From: Pratylenchus scribneri
Taxonomy: Eukaryota > Nematoda > Chromadorea > Rhabditida > Pratylenchidae
Assembly (NCBI GenBank): GCA_030063045.1
Contig: JAQSEB010000020.1
Span: forward strand, 1,364,001 to 1,428,000
Reading direction: 5' to 3'
DNA length: 64,000 bases
This document shows, in pieces, positions 52,786 to 64,000 of this stretch. The notes beneath the pieces were generated by a model that was not told where the DNA came from, searched no databases, and saw nothing but the letters and a program-made list of their open reading frames with translations. Numbering within the stretch: position 1 is the stretch's first letter; each line of letters starts with the position of its first letter. Made by a program: the position numbers and the translations under genes.

Positions 52786-52995
52786 ATGGAGAAAATGGAG
52801 AGCAAACATTGCGTCCTCGTCTTCCTCTTGTTGTTCCCGATTCTCGTCACCCACCAGCCACAGCCAACCACCAATACAAATCCAGTTATTTCCTTCGCTT
52901 TCCCCATTATTGTTAATCATTCTTCGCAATTTATTTGTGAAATTGATTTGGAATGCGGTTTAATATCCAATCCAGATCCAGAATTTAAAAATTAA
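52786..52995 (+). CDS. small secreted protein (69 residues)
   Basis: A single exon. MEKMESKHCVLVFLLLFPIL and a cleavage site near THQPQP form a signal peptide. The mature peptide has two cysteines (FICEIDLECG), and an internal hydrophobic patch (VISFAFPIIV). It ends NPDPEFKN. No paralogue in the window. Small secreted proteins without homology are common among effectors of plant-parasitic nematodes, but nothing here proves that role. Confidence 0.5.
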   Translation: MEKMESKHCVLVFLLLFPILVTHQPQPTTNTNPVISFAFPIIVNHSSQFICEIDLECGLISNPDPEFKN

Positions 52996-53127
52996 ATAAC
53001 ATTTCCTACACTTTTTAGATAAATAATACTATTCATGCAAAAAAAGCTGAGATTTTTGCAGATTGTTTTAATCATCCCCAAACATTTCAAAATTATAAAT
53101 TGACAACTGAGAAAAACATAAACAAAA

Positions 53128-54408
53128 ATGGCTGATGAATTGGCTGCATTTTTCGCCAAAAAAGCAAATAAAGGAAAGAAGAAGGGAGTAATCAAGTTGC
53201 AAGAAGTTGCCGAACAATTGGAAAAACGAGCAAAGATTCAGGTTTTTTAATGATAATGAATTAATACTAATTTAAAATTCTACAGGATGAGATTGACGAG
53301 TTGGAATCAAAGACATCGGAAGAGATAATTTCGTCTTCGAAACCACGCAACAATAACAACGCTGAGAATGAGGATTCGGAGTGGCTGGAATTCAATGAAC
53401 GGCCGACACTGCCATCTGCTATCAAAGAAATGGAAGATTTCGACATTGAATCGGAGGAAGAGGAGAAGCGATCGAGTGCTGAGCCAACAAAAACATGGAA
53501 TGTGAACAACAATGCAAATGCAGAGGAGGCAACACCGCCACCAGTGGTGTCACCAGCAGAAGCAAAATATGTGCCACCAAATGCTGCCAAAGCTGCCCGT
53601 ACTCAATTTGACATTAACAATGAAATGTTGTTTCCAACGCTGGGCAATGCATCGATTGTGGAAAAGGAATTGAAGAAGGAAGAGGAGGAAAATATTCGAT
53701 TGGAATTGGAGGAGAAACGCAAAAAGGAACAGGAACAACAAAGAATTGAAGAGGCTCGAGCAAAACGACGACCCCAACAAGGACAGCAACAGCATGATGG
53801 CGGTGAAACACCACAGCGTCGAATGGACCGAAAACAACAGGAACAAATTGGGTAAACTTTTTTTCCAGAATTAGGAGAAATTTGAACACAAATTTTAGGC
53901 CAACCGAATCGGACACTGCTGAAACTTGGCGTCGAGAGGCAAATCCACCACCGAATGAGGAGGCAAGCCCTCGAAAACAACCACAACATCCGGATAGACG
54001 GTTTGTGATTTTAATATTAGCCAAAAAAAACTAGAAAAGTAATTCAGCACAACAACGGAAGCGGATGCGGTCAGTAGTTGGCGAAATGAGAATGGCCCAC
54101 CGGATGGAGGCAGTCCGCGTAGACAACCGCAAATGGAGAAGAAACAAAACATCGAGACACCATCGGCAGTCCCTCAAACCGAATCGGAAACTATTGGAAA
54201 TTGGCGCAGTGCTGGAAAGTCGGCGACCATTCCGAAGATGGAACCGGCACCGGTCATTGCTAATGAGCAGTCAGCGGAGTCGAAGAAATCATCGGCAGCA
54301 GATGGAGGCAAGAAAGGAGCGTAAGTAGCCGGAAATAAAATGGAAATTATAAACAAATTAATTTTCAGTTATATTCCACCACATTTGCGAAATAAATTGA
54401 ATCAATGA
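53128..54408 (+). CDS. CDV3 homologue with extended C-terminus
   Basis: Five exons, about 380 residues. The start MADELAAFFAKKANKGKKKG matches CDV3's LDNFFAKRDKKKKK. EDSEWLEFNE, TKTWN and then KYVPPNAAKAARTQFDINNE with LFPTLGNA correspond to CDV3's DEWKE, DNWEE, VYRPP-AR and TQFPSL. CDV3 is a small, poorly understood cytosolic protein of animals. A Glu/Lys-rich coil (KEEEENIRLELEEKRKKEQE) and three TESxTxxWR-type repeats follow, ending in a YIPPHLRNKL motif like that seen at the ends of DDX3-type and other RNA-related proteins. The extension beyond LFPTLGNA is not part of vertebrate CDV3. Confidence 0.8.
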
Positions 54409-54604
54409 GGACGATGAATGGAAGGAGAAAGAAGTAAAGAACGACGAACAATTTTGATGCCTTTGATGAGCTATTCTATTTAATTTTATGGACCCCAAAT
54501 AATCTGATGATTTGTCTTCCCCCAAATTTATTTTAATTTTTTTGTTGATTTTCAAAAATATAGTTTATCCGGATAAAAGCAAAAATAAATTCAACAAAAC
54601 AAAA

Positions 54605-55222
54605 TTATTCATCTTTTTTATTCTCTTCTTCTTTGCCATCATTCCCACTTATGTTTTCTACAATTGCTTCCGGCACCGGGCAAATTTCCGTGAATGTCAC
54701 TTTCCTAAATTTTGGGGGTGATTAATTTAAATTTATTGGTTTTTGCTTACATTCCAACCCCCTCCGGAATATTCCTTTGGATGTATTCAAGGAATGTGCT
54801 GGCCGTACTCCCGGTCAAATATTGCACCCACATGTGTTGGATGTATGTCCTCGCTTCATAATGATATTTATATTTCTTTTTGGCAAATTTTGATTTGTTC
54901 GCCCACATCAGCCATCTTTGATATGGTTCCTCTTTGACTGGAGATTTTTCGATCTCCAAAAGGTTGCATATATTCTATGGAAATGTCATTTAATTATTAA
55001 TAATTTATTAAAATTAATTTAAACCTGAACAAATGTTGCGTAGGATTTGAGCACCGCCGGGTCATGTCCTCTCCATTCCAACTCAATTTTCCTATACAAT
55101 TTGTCATATTTTGGTGGCTGAACATCCGCTTTCGGCCTCACTATTTCCGTGGAACAATTTCGAATGGAAAATGCAGCTGTAGATGGGAATTGTCGCACAA
55201 TTTGTTGTACCGATTTTAGCAT
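54605..55222 (-). CDS. mrps-10: mitochondrial ribosomal protein uS10m (MRPS10)
   Basis: Three exons, about 170 residues. Arg/Ser-rich start (MLKSVQQIVRQFPSTAAFSI) fits mitochondrial targeting. YDKLYRKIELEWRGHDPAVL and SYATFVQ mark the start of the S10 fold. It continues with YIQHMWVQYLTGSTASTFLE and IQRNIPEGVGM, and ends in a charged tail GNDGKEEENKKDE. Part of the small subunit of the mitochondrial ribosome. It lies 299 bp downstream of ALIX on the same strand, so a shared transcript is possible. Confidence 0.85.
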
Positions 55223-55521
55223 CTTTAGGTCAAAATAATAAATTAATTCTTACACATTTTAATACAAAAATAAAAAATTGAATTTATAACAAATTTTAAA
55301 CATTATTAAGTTAAATTTATTTAATATAACTTTATCGCAAAAAAATGAATGATAAATTTATACAATTTATCTGTTGAATTTTAAGTATTTTATTAAGGAC
55401 TCGTCATCAAGAATGAACTCATCAAATATTTGTGTATATACGTAAAAAATATAAGATAAAAATTTGGGTCACGAATAGAGAGGAGGAGTGAAATTTAAAC
55501 AAAATAAATGTGGACATAATT

Positions 55522-58500
55522 TTACTGGAACGGATTTGTATTTCCCGGATTATTTGGTGGTTGTGGCGGCGGCGGATAGGCCCCAAATTGTTGCTGCGGA
55601 TATGCACCCGGATATGTTCCCTGCGAAAATATTCACAAATTACTACGAAAAAATGGAAAAGATATAAAAACCGGGTAATTCATTGGATAAGGAGGCGGCT
55701 GCTGATAACCACCCTGTTGACCATAAGGATTTTGTCCGCCACCATATTGAGGAGGAAATGGAGCAGCTGAAAAATTCCATTTAAATTAAAAAATTGAATA
55801 AATTTAACCATATGGCATGTACGGATTCGGCTGTTGGTACGGTTGTTGTTGCTGATAGGGAGGTCCAGGTTGTTGTTGTTGCTGCTGATAATGTTGAGGC
55901 GGCTGAATGGGCATTGAGGGCATTTGTGGGGCCGGAGCAGCTTTAAAAATTAATAATTATTTGGAATTATTTTAATTGAATTTTGCTTAAAATTAGAATT
56001 TATAAAAAATATTTGCCCTTAACCGGGTTCGAACCCTCTATCTCAAATGTTCAAATTATTTATTAAATAAATGAATAACCTTGATATTGGTATGCATTTT
56101 GATGTTGTGGAGGCGGTGGCGCTGATGCGGGCACGGCCGGAGGCGGTGGACGAGGTGGTGGAGTGCTTTTTGAGCCGCCGGAAACAATGTTTTGCTGGAC
56201 TTGCTTCATCAAATCCTCCTTCTCGGTTTGGCGAGCAAAACAAAAGTCGGACACTTTTTGCTGCAATCTGACCAAAATTGGTGTCAAATCATTGTAAAAC
56301 TGAACAAAAAAGATTAAATATAAAAATTAATTTTTATATTTACCTTTGTCCCTTCGGTCAAATTTGCTTGAAGTTCAAAGAATGAATCATAGGATGCGGC
56401 CAATTCTTTCAACAGCTTCTCCCGTTCAGCCCCGCCCGCCACGTGACGTTCCTCAGCAAATCGTTTGTTCCATTGCTCCACCTCAGCCATAATTCCATCC
56501 TGCCTTTTGATGCTTTGTTCCACTCGGTCGCGCAGCGGTTTGAACAATTGTTGAATTTTTTCGGCACTTAACTTCTCCTCATTGACCACCCCGGTTTCGG
56601 CCAATGCCCGCGAAAAATCGTTGCTCATATCACATCGAATTTTCTTCAGCTCCTTCTCCACATTCTCCCGATCAACTTTGATCTCCTGCACTTGGTTCAT
56701 CAGTTCGCGTAATTTGTTGATTGTTGGTGAATTGCTGGCATTTCCCTGGCTGCTTCCAATGCCCGGAATTGATGCTTTCAGGTCATTCTGAATGATGGAA
56801 AATGTTTTAATAGTAAATTTAAGGATTTTGACTGATTTCAACCCCTCCCCTCCCAGGTCTAACCTCAGTCATACTCAACAATTCCATTCCTCGTTTGTAC
56901 TGCTCGAATTTGTTGCGTACAATTGAATCCGCATTGCCGGCCGTCTGCAAAATTCCTCGATATTTTCCCAATTCTTGTATGAGTGGCGCCGTCAAATTTT
57001 CTGATGAAACCCGAGTCCATTTGCCGCCAAATTGACCCCGTAAACCGTCGTCATTTTCCTTTTCATCTTTCAACAGTCTCGAGGTCTAAAATAACATATA
57101 CATAAATTAAATCAAATTAATGGTTAACCTCATTCAAAATTTCCTCATTTCTTTTGTACAATGCAGGCAATTCGTTCATTTTCGATTTCAAATCATTGAT
57201 TCCTCCATTTGCCTTCACTTTTGATGATTTTTCACGAATTGATTCCGGGCATTGTTCCTGTTTGGTCACATCGTCCAATGCGGCCGGCAAATTCATTGAG
57301 GCCAAACATCTTAAACCAATAATTAAATTAAAATTATTTTTAAATTAATTACGCATTCATCAGCTGGGTGTATTCTCGCATTCGGGCGACGTCCACATTC
57401 ACCACTTCATTCTTCCTTGTTTCGAATGTTGAGAGGGCGTGTTGGACGGAAACTGGCACCAACGATTCGAACAAATCCTTGAATCGAGGCGACAGTGGAT
57501 GAATAATGGCCGACGGTTTGGCCAATGCCGCTTTGTTCAGCAGGGGAAGTGTTTTGAAGTCGGGCACCCGGGCATGGTAAATGAAGTTGTTGTCTTTGGT
57601 CGCTCTTTCCTCTGCCTTGTTGATCAGCGCCACTTGTTCGGGGAATGCATTTGGAATGTACGATGTGGATTGGTCCATCAGCCGTCGTGCCTCCTTTAAT
57701 CGGGCAATTTGCTCGCCATAGGATTGATCGTCGCCGGCCACTTCTGCCGCATGGAATTGTGCCAATGCGCCAAATGCAAAACCCTTTCCGGTCACGGTTG
57801 GAATCCAATCCTAAAAAATTTATTCAATTAATTTTTCGGAAATCTCTGCAATTTTTGGATAAAGCTTCCAGCTTAACCTAATAAGAGCCAGAGGTAGACT
57901 ACAAAACTAAACTAAGGGAAAAGGGTCGCTACCTTACAAAGTGCGGATTTAAATTAAATATATTTTTTGGCTGACCTTTTCCCAAATTCCTCGAATATTT
58001 TCTTTTGCCGTCAATTTCTGGGCATCATTATAAAAGTCGGCACATTGAGCGGCTATTCTGAGTAAAGAGCCGGGATTTTTCTTATCTGGGAAATAGCAAA
58101 ATTCATATTTATATTTTAAAAGATAGAAAAACCTTTTGCTGCCTTAATATAAATTGCTTCCTGGGCTTGGGCAACCATCAACATTGAGAGGGCGGTCAAA
58201 GTGTCCGGCATCAAGTCCGGAGTTGGTTCTTGTTGGACAAGACCAAGCACGGTGTCCTTCAATTTGGAGAAAATCCCCGCCGATTGTTGGAAAAGTCTGG
58301 CCATTGTTTTCAATTCCTCATCCGTATTCAATTGTTGGCTGGCAGCAATTGACGACATCAATGCACCGCAATTGAAGAGGACACAAGCGCGCTCAAATGA
58401 GCTGTCATTTAATGCTGAAATTTTAAATATAAATAATTATAAAAAAAAACCCCAATTGATTTACTTAATGATGCGCGAGAGAAGAACAATGAACCCTTGT

Positions 58501-58839
58501 CAAAGGCGTCTTTCCACTTAAAGCTGATTGGATTTTGTGTGGGCGTAATTGGCAATTTTGCAACCATTGCTTCCAATTGATCATAATATCTAAAAATTAT
58601 TCCAATTATTTAGTTAATTATTAAGCTAAAAACCGTGTCAAAACATCCAACGAGCTTTGGTGTTTGTCAAGTGGTTGACAACATGCTCGATTGCGCAGTT
58701 TGTTAAGCTCGGTCAAGCCTTCATTCGCTTCGGATCGAAGATCCTCAGAAAGTTCAGAAAGAGAGTCAACATAGGTTTTTAATGGTTTGTAGAGGTCAAT
58801 TTCATTTGTAGTTTTCAAGGGAGCACTTAAAAATACCAT
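55522..58839 (-). CDS. alx-1: ALIX/PDCD6IP homologue (Bro1 domain ESCRT accessory protein)
   Basis: About ten or more exons. The Bro1 domain fills roughly the first 360 residues, from [20 protein letters not shown] through [41 protein letters not shown] and the [19 protein letters not shown] block. The V domain follows ([54 protein letters not shown]). The end is a Pro/Gln/Tyr-rich tail ([12 protein letters not shown]) closing in NPFQ. ALIX links ESCRT-I/III during multivesicular body formation, cytokinesis and membrane repair. Introns are short. Domain order and length fit a full-length protein. Confidence 0.9.
56015..56055 (-). repeat. tRNA-derived remnant (B box) in an ALIX intron
   Basis: Minus-strand GGGTTCGAACCCGG is a textbook tRNA B box/T-arm. 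Upstream, AGATAGA leads into AT-rich DNA with no acceptor stem. One of several tRNA-like fragments in introns of this window. Confidence 0.4.
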
Positions 58840-59570
58840 TTTTCTGCTGAAAAATATTAAAAATTATATTTGGGTTTTAAACCACAATTATTTTTGCAAT
58901 TAAATAAAAATGGTACTAGATATAATTGGAAAAGGACTTGTTGGTAGTTTTTAGGAAAGAAGAGGAAGGAAGGAGGAGGTGCTAAGATGATGATTCATCT
59001 TTCTTCCTTTACTTTATCTATTAGAAAGAAGGAGTAAAAGGACCATTCCCACAATTTCATTGATGAATGGATGAAGATGAAATAATGTTCTAGGTAAAAC
59101 GGATGACGTAGTCTTAATGCTGGCTATTTCCCAAGTCCTAAAATGCATTTTTTCTTCCAAAAATCTTGCAGATGAGGAGGAAATATAGTGAGTTAACTTT
59201 CGCGAAATTTCGTCTAAAAATTCCACTTTTTTATAAGTTTTAAAAAACCTCGAATTTGTTTTTTTTTCCTAAGTTTAAGCTTTGATTTTTCTAATTGTGT
59301 TGCAATTTTCTCTAATGGATTGATGTGAATATTCATTTAATTCGTCTTTCAATTTTTTAAAAATAAATTGATATGTTCGACAAATTTATATGATGAGAAT
59401 TTTATTAAAAAATCTTTATCAATCTTTTAAAACCAATAAAACAAAATGGAAAGGAAAAATGGGAAAAAAACAATGGAATTATGGCCGAAAAGTTGGAAAA
59501 AAATGTGGTTGAATATCAATTTTACATACATAATATCACAACAAAGTAATTAATGGGAATGTATTCATTT
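58840..59570. other. intergenic
   Basis: AT-rich spacer between two minus-strand genes. Purine-rich GGAAGGAAGGAGGAGG near 58960. No supported gene; a short minus-strand frame at 59226-59014 has no domain. Confidence 0.5.
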
Positions 59571-62500
59571 TTAACTGAGCAAATCTCGGAATGGATCCCT
59601 TCCACCGGTTGAAGATGAATTTCCTTCCCCTCCTCCTCCTTTGTTGAGCTGACTGAAAAAGTTGGCCGTGATTTGGTCATCCGCGGTAGCCGCCCGTTTC
59701 TCTTGATTTTCACTTTTTGTTGTTGTTGTTGATCCCAAAATGGAGTCGAATGGGTCGATGAGTTGATTATTGTTCATTCGTCTTTGAATTGGATTGGAAC
59801 TGGCCGTGGGCAATGGGATTGAGGGAAAGTTGGCAGTGAAGGAAGAGGCCGATTCCTTCTTCTGTTGCTGGGAATGATGATGATTGGTGGATGGTTGAAG
59901 TGCGGTTGGCATGAATGGAGATGATGATATTTGGGTGGTGGATGAGGAGGATGGTGGCATAAATTCGGCCAACAAATCCAAATTGGTGCCAGAGGTGGTT
60001 GAAGAATGTTGCTGGGCACTCATTGGTCGTTTTTGGGATGAAGTTGAAGCCAATGTCAGTGAAGGGAATGGATCGAATGATGATGGTGACTGCGCTTTTG
60101 GTTCTTCTGCTGATTCAGAACGACTTTGTTGTTGTCTCTGTCCTCCTCCAAATTGTTGTTGTTGTTCCTTTTCGGCGGCCATTTTCTTTTTTTCCTCCAG
60201 ACTAAGGCCAATCTTTAAAATTTTAATGGTAAATTGAATTATTTTTTAATTCCACTAACTTTATTTGCTGAATCCGTTGTGGAGGAGGCCGTTGATTTAT
60301 TTGTAGGAGAGCCCCCATTTCCTCCACCACCAATCATGAATGCCAAATCGCCCAAATCCACTTCGCCCGTTCCATTGGTCGCCGCCGTTTGGGTATTCAA
60401 AAAATCGGCAAAATCGGTGATTTTTCTGCAAATTTTTAAAAATATTTAACTAAAACTTTAATAAAATTTTTTGTTCAAATGGTAAACCCCTCAGTTTTGC
60501 AAAATTTAGGTCACAGGTTCGAACCCGCTCGTCATCAAATAATTTTTTGGCTTATTAATTCCCACTTTTATGGATTTTTACAACATTCCACAATACATTT
60601 GCCCAAAAATAATTTACAAAAAAAAACACTAATGTTACCAAATAAATTTGAATGGAAATATTTACCTTTGCTGTTCCTGACTGGCACTCAATTGTTGAAG
60701 TGTTTGCCTCTGCTCGGTTTCAACCTTTTCCAACAATTGATGGACCAATTGGATGAATTGATTAAATTGGCCCAAATTCAGGGTTGATTCGACGCAAGTT
60801 GCAATCAAAAATGGCAAAACGCTTTTGGCACCTGAAAATCACAAAAATATTCAAAATAATTTTTTAAACGAACATTGGTCCTTTGGAATTCCGAATTTTT
60901 GATGCTCAAAAACCATTTTATAAATGCCCAAAACTGCCATCAACACTGCCGGGTTTTTGCTGTTCACTTTCGGCAATGCGGGAAGCAGCTGATCGGAAAC
61001 CATCCATCCCTCCAAATTGTCCAACAATTTGGCCAGGCAAACCATCGATTGGACACGAATCTGGAATTTTTTTGAGATTAGTGGATTTGGATTGGATTAA
61101 TTTTGTGAATTTTGAAGGAGGACCGGTCATTCATTTCCTCTTTAGAATAGAGGAAAGGGGATGGAATGGATCATCTCCTCCATTGTTTTATTGGAATTGG
61201 ACGAAAGAAGGGAATTAATATATTTTTGTATTTTTGGGAAGGAAGGATTTGCGATTGGGGAAGAGCGGAGAATGGTCAATCAAAAAGTGGAAATTTGATA
61301 GCGCATCCAATAAAAAAATAGGACAATTCTAAAGTAATTCCCCGTCCATTCTATTGGCCTTCATTTATTCATTCACGCATTTATAATGAGGCTATTCCTT
61401 CGCGTGTTTTTACTTGGAAAATGCTTTCTCTTTCTACTATTTGGCTACCCAATTTTTTGCCAATTTTTTGGGAAAAAGGAAGGCCCAATTTTGGCTGGGC
61501 AAACGCCGTGTTGTTTTGACCGGCTGGGCGGACTTCTTTGCGGTCGCCAAAAGAAGGCAAATTTAGGCGCATTTTTGCATAAATGTATGCAAAATGCCGA
61601 CTTTGCATTTGTTCAATGCTGCCGAACTTGGTTGGCGGCCATTTCCCATTTTTTTGAAATTTAATTTAGTTTTGATCAACACGAAAATGACCCATTTAAA
61701 TTGGATTATAAGGTAAATTTTTAAAAAGCTAAAAATAATTTCCCGAAAAAGAAAACTTCCGAATTTTTGTTGACTAATCCGCAAACGGCCAAATGTTGGG
61801 ATCGAAGGGGCCAAAATTGGTGTGAAAAATTCGCATGGGGGTAAAATGAGGGGTGGAAGGAAAATTAATAAAATGAATTTTTGCCTCCCAAAAGGTATTT
61901 GAAGGAGAATAAAAATGTGGAGGATTGGAGTAGAAAAGGGAGAGGGAACAAAATGGAATGCGAAAATGTGCCAATTGCCTTTCGAATTTGCCGAAAAACT
62001 TGCGGTTTTTGTGGGACCGAGGATTCCCCAGCCAAAGCGGTTTATGAGGAAAAAGTGGCCAAAAGTTTTGTTGAGTAAGAAAGTATACGGAAATAATTTA
62101 GACTTTTTGGTATTAAGATGCTATAATCCAGCGAGGGGAATGGCAAGGGAAAGAATGGATTTGGAGGAAAATTCAGGTATTTTGGAAGGGGAAAGAAAAT
62201 CTAATTAAATATTTTGTGATTTAGTTTTCCAAAATTTTGTGAATCGATACGCGACCAGAAGGAGAAAGATGAAGAAAAGAAGACGAGAAATGGTGGAGGA
62301 AGAATTTGGAATAAAAATTAAACCAAATTTTATGATAAATGAATAAACTAAAAACTCACATTCACTTCCCTCGACTCCAAAACCATTCGCAACAATTTGG
62401 GCAATAACTGAGAGCGCATCTGGTCCCGATCGACGAATTTGACCACATTTGGCACTTCACTAAGGCAAAGTTCCTTAAAAATCAATTTACAATTAAACAA

Positions 62501-64000
62501 TGATGAATATTTGGCAAACCTGAATTTTAATGCTTTCACTGCTCAATGAATTGTAAATGAGCGGTAATAAATGTTGTTTGATGGCCGGGGCGGGCATTTT
62601 GTCCAAAAATAAATTCACCCTTTGCAAAAGCAATAATCCAATCTTTAATTGAATTTTTAATTATAATTATGAATACTAAAAACCTGATATGGAGTTTGAA
62701 TGGGGAAAACAGTGACCAATGTGGGCATAATTGTATTGGCAAATTCATCGGCGCTGGCATTGTCGGCAATCAAAAAAACACTTTGCAGGATGAATGGGAC
62801 GAGCACCGGGGTGGAATATTCGGCAGCCAAATGCGGGTAGATTTTTTGGATTTGAACACGTTGAGGAAATTGGGGCAGGATGGCGGCAAGTCCTTTGAAA
62901 AATTGCATTTTTTGGGTATTCTCCATGGCATTGCGTGTTTCCAGAAAATTCAGCGTTTTCACGAGAGGATGTTCGAAAAATGGAAGCTAAAAATTTGATG
63001 GGAAAAATTTATGAATTTTACCAAAAATTTAACCTTTGTGAATTGGATGGCATCTGGCCGAAGTTCCGGTGTTTGATTCAGGCACATTTTGATGTCCTCC
63101 CTGATTTCTTCGGGCACAATCAGTAATAAAGTTGAAAGTGAATTCTTCAATTGGTCAAAATTCTTTCGATAACAGGCAAATGAATTTTGGCTATCAAAAA
63201 GTGGTTTTCCTTTGTTGAATGTGGCAAAAGCGAGCACTCCCAGGGAAAATATGTCGGAAAATGGATCGCATTTGGCTCCTTCAGTCAATTCAGGTGAAAC
63301 ATAATCCAAACCAGGACACAGGGCGGAGATTGAATTTTGACTCCAATTTGGGACATTAAAAGTGGCCTGAAATTTTTGCATTCATAAAAATAACAAAATT
63401 TAAAAGAACCTTTCCATTAGGAGAAATATTGCCAACAATGCAAAAATCAAATCCGCCCAATTTCCAAGCACCCTTTGAGTTGATGATAATTGAATTTGGT
63501 GAAATATTGCCATGAATCATTTTTGTATCATTGTGAAGAAAGGCCAGTGCCTCTGTTATCTTAATCGAATTTTTTATAAATTTAAACAATTTGAAAATTA
63601 ACTTGAAAAAGTCCATGCCGAATTTCCACATCCTGCAATTCGAGTCCCTTCAGTTGGCGAGGAGGATTCAAAATATTGTCCAAATCGCCGAAACAATTTG
63701 CCAGGCTTGCAAAAATTGGCTCCGTACAAAATGCGAAACAATCCCTTGACTCCTCCAATGAACGTTCAACGGTGAGAATGCGTGGATGGCGGAGTCTTGT
63801 CAGCTGTGATACACCCTTTTTGAGCATTTCCGGCAATTCATCCCGCTTCACTTTCAACCAATTTTCTGTTTGTTTCTTTTCGAATAGCCAAATAGCAACT
63901 TCCTAAAAACCACATAATTTTAATAATTTGTTTGTTCATATAAAAACCTGTTTTGTTGAATTTTTTGTTCCAGAATAAATTTTCCAACATAGTCCAGGAC
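59571..64000 (-). CDS. SCY1-like pseudokinase 2 (SCYL2), 5' end beyond window
   Basis: Minus strand, truncated by the right edge. The kinase-like domain is visible: KKGVSQLTRLRHPRILTVE, EALAFLHNDTKMIHGNISPN (catalytic loop HGN instead of HRD), LGGFDF where DFG would be, and YVSPELTEGAKCDPFSDIFS. These losses mark a pseudokinase. HEAT-like repeats follow (YSTPVLVPFILQSVFLIADN, VVKFVDRDQMRSQLLPKLL, VCLAKLLDNLEGWM). The C-terminus is long, Ser/Gln-rich and has three DPF motifs (FDPFPS, IDPFDS, RDPFRD), the type that binds the AP-2 appendage. SCYL2/CVAK104 works in clathrin-coated vesicle traffic. Most introns are short; 61061-62359 is 1.3 kb and holds another gene. Confidence 0.88.
60476..60535 (+). 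repeat. tRNA-derived remnant in a SCYL2 intron
   Basis: AATGGTAAACCCCTCAGTTTTG, then GGTCACAGGTTCGAACCC, matching the D-arm to T-arm order and spacing of a tRNA. The similar GGTAAAGGTCTCGTTTTG at 52545 (minus) suggests a family rather than independent decay. Confidence 0.45.
61386..62346 (+). CDS. secreted ShKT-domain protein nested in a SCYL2 intron
   Basis: Six exons on the strand opposite to the host gene, wholly inside its intron. The start MRLFLRVFLLGKCFLFLLFG is a signal peptide. A cysteine-rich part follows: TPCCFDRLGGLLCGRQ, LHKCMQNADFAFVQCCRTCF, typical of nematode secreted proteins with paired Cys. The ShKT domain runs from KCWDRRGQNWCEKFAWGYL to CENVPIAFRICRKTCGFCG, with the six-Cys pattern and closing TCGFC. 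After a further splice comes ECYNPARGMARERMDLEENS and a basic tail (RYATRRRKMKKRRREMVEEE). All five junctions are in phase with GT-AG signals. ShKT domains act in secreted proteases, channel-blocking peptides and cuticle proteins. The exact role is unknown. Confidence 0.75.

Overview
The window is eukaryotic and reads as nematode nuclear DNA. It is AT-rich, its introns are mostly 40-100 bp, and its gene content fits a nematode: tandem EB modules, a calponin-like CLIK repeat protein of the UNC-87/CLIK-1 family, a ShKT-domain secreted protein, a POT1-type single-OB protein and tightly packed same-strand gene series. Several introns can only be read with GC-AG splice sites. I recall these as common in cyst nematodes (Globodera/Heterodera), so a tylenchid plant parasite is my best guess, but the species is not proven by the sequence.

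Layout. 1-8765: two minus-strand EB-module (cysteine-rich, probably secreted) genes with small palindromic and inverted repeats in their introns. 9338-14900: four closely spaced minus-strand genes (RUVBL1, TOMM22, an mTERF3-like protein and a small one-span protein) that look like an operon. 15234-17953: a divergent pair, a membrane protein with a proline-rich and Arg/Ser-rich tail and an F-box-like protein. 18286-19568: a hAT-like foldback transposon with an exact 8-bp target duplication. 19870-24955: three plus-strand genes (unknown, POT1 OB2-like, lysyl-tRNA synthetase). 26797-32946: a small membrane protein, a 39-bp minisatellite, a secreted propeptide-like gene and a CLIK muscle protein. 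33514-40093: a single-pass membrane protein resembling torsin activators, an FMR1/FXR homologue, and a two-span membrane protein with internally duplicated exons. 41119-47520: a Rab32/38-family GTPase whose 5.5-kb intron holds a complete multi-pass membrane gene on the other strand. 48124-55222: a Myb/SANT-like protein, three secreted proteins, a CDV3 homologue and MRPS10. 55522-64000: ALIX/PDCD6IP and the pseudokinase SCYL2 (cut by the window edge), with a secreted ShKT gene nested in a SCYL2 intron.

Functional themes. The likely operon at 9338-14900 joins a chromatin ATPase with mitochondrial import and mitochondrial gene-expression factors. ALIX, SCYL2 and the Rab serve endosomal and lysosome-related trafficking. 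FMR1, lysyl-tRNA synthetase, MRPS10 and CDV3 belong to RNA and translation biology. Gene models were assembled by eye from reading frames and splice signals. Internal exon edges are reliable where conserved protein sequence runs across them and tentative in the EB genes, the torsin-like gene and the POT1-like 5' end.
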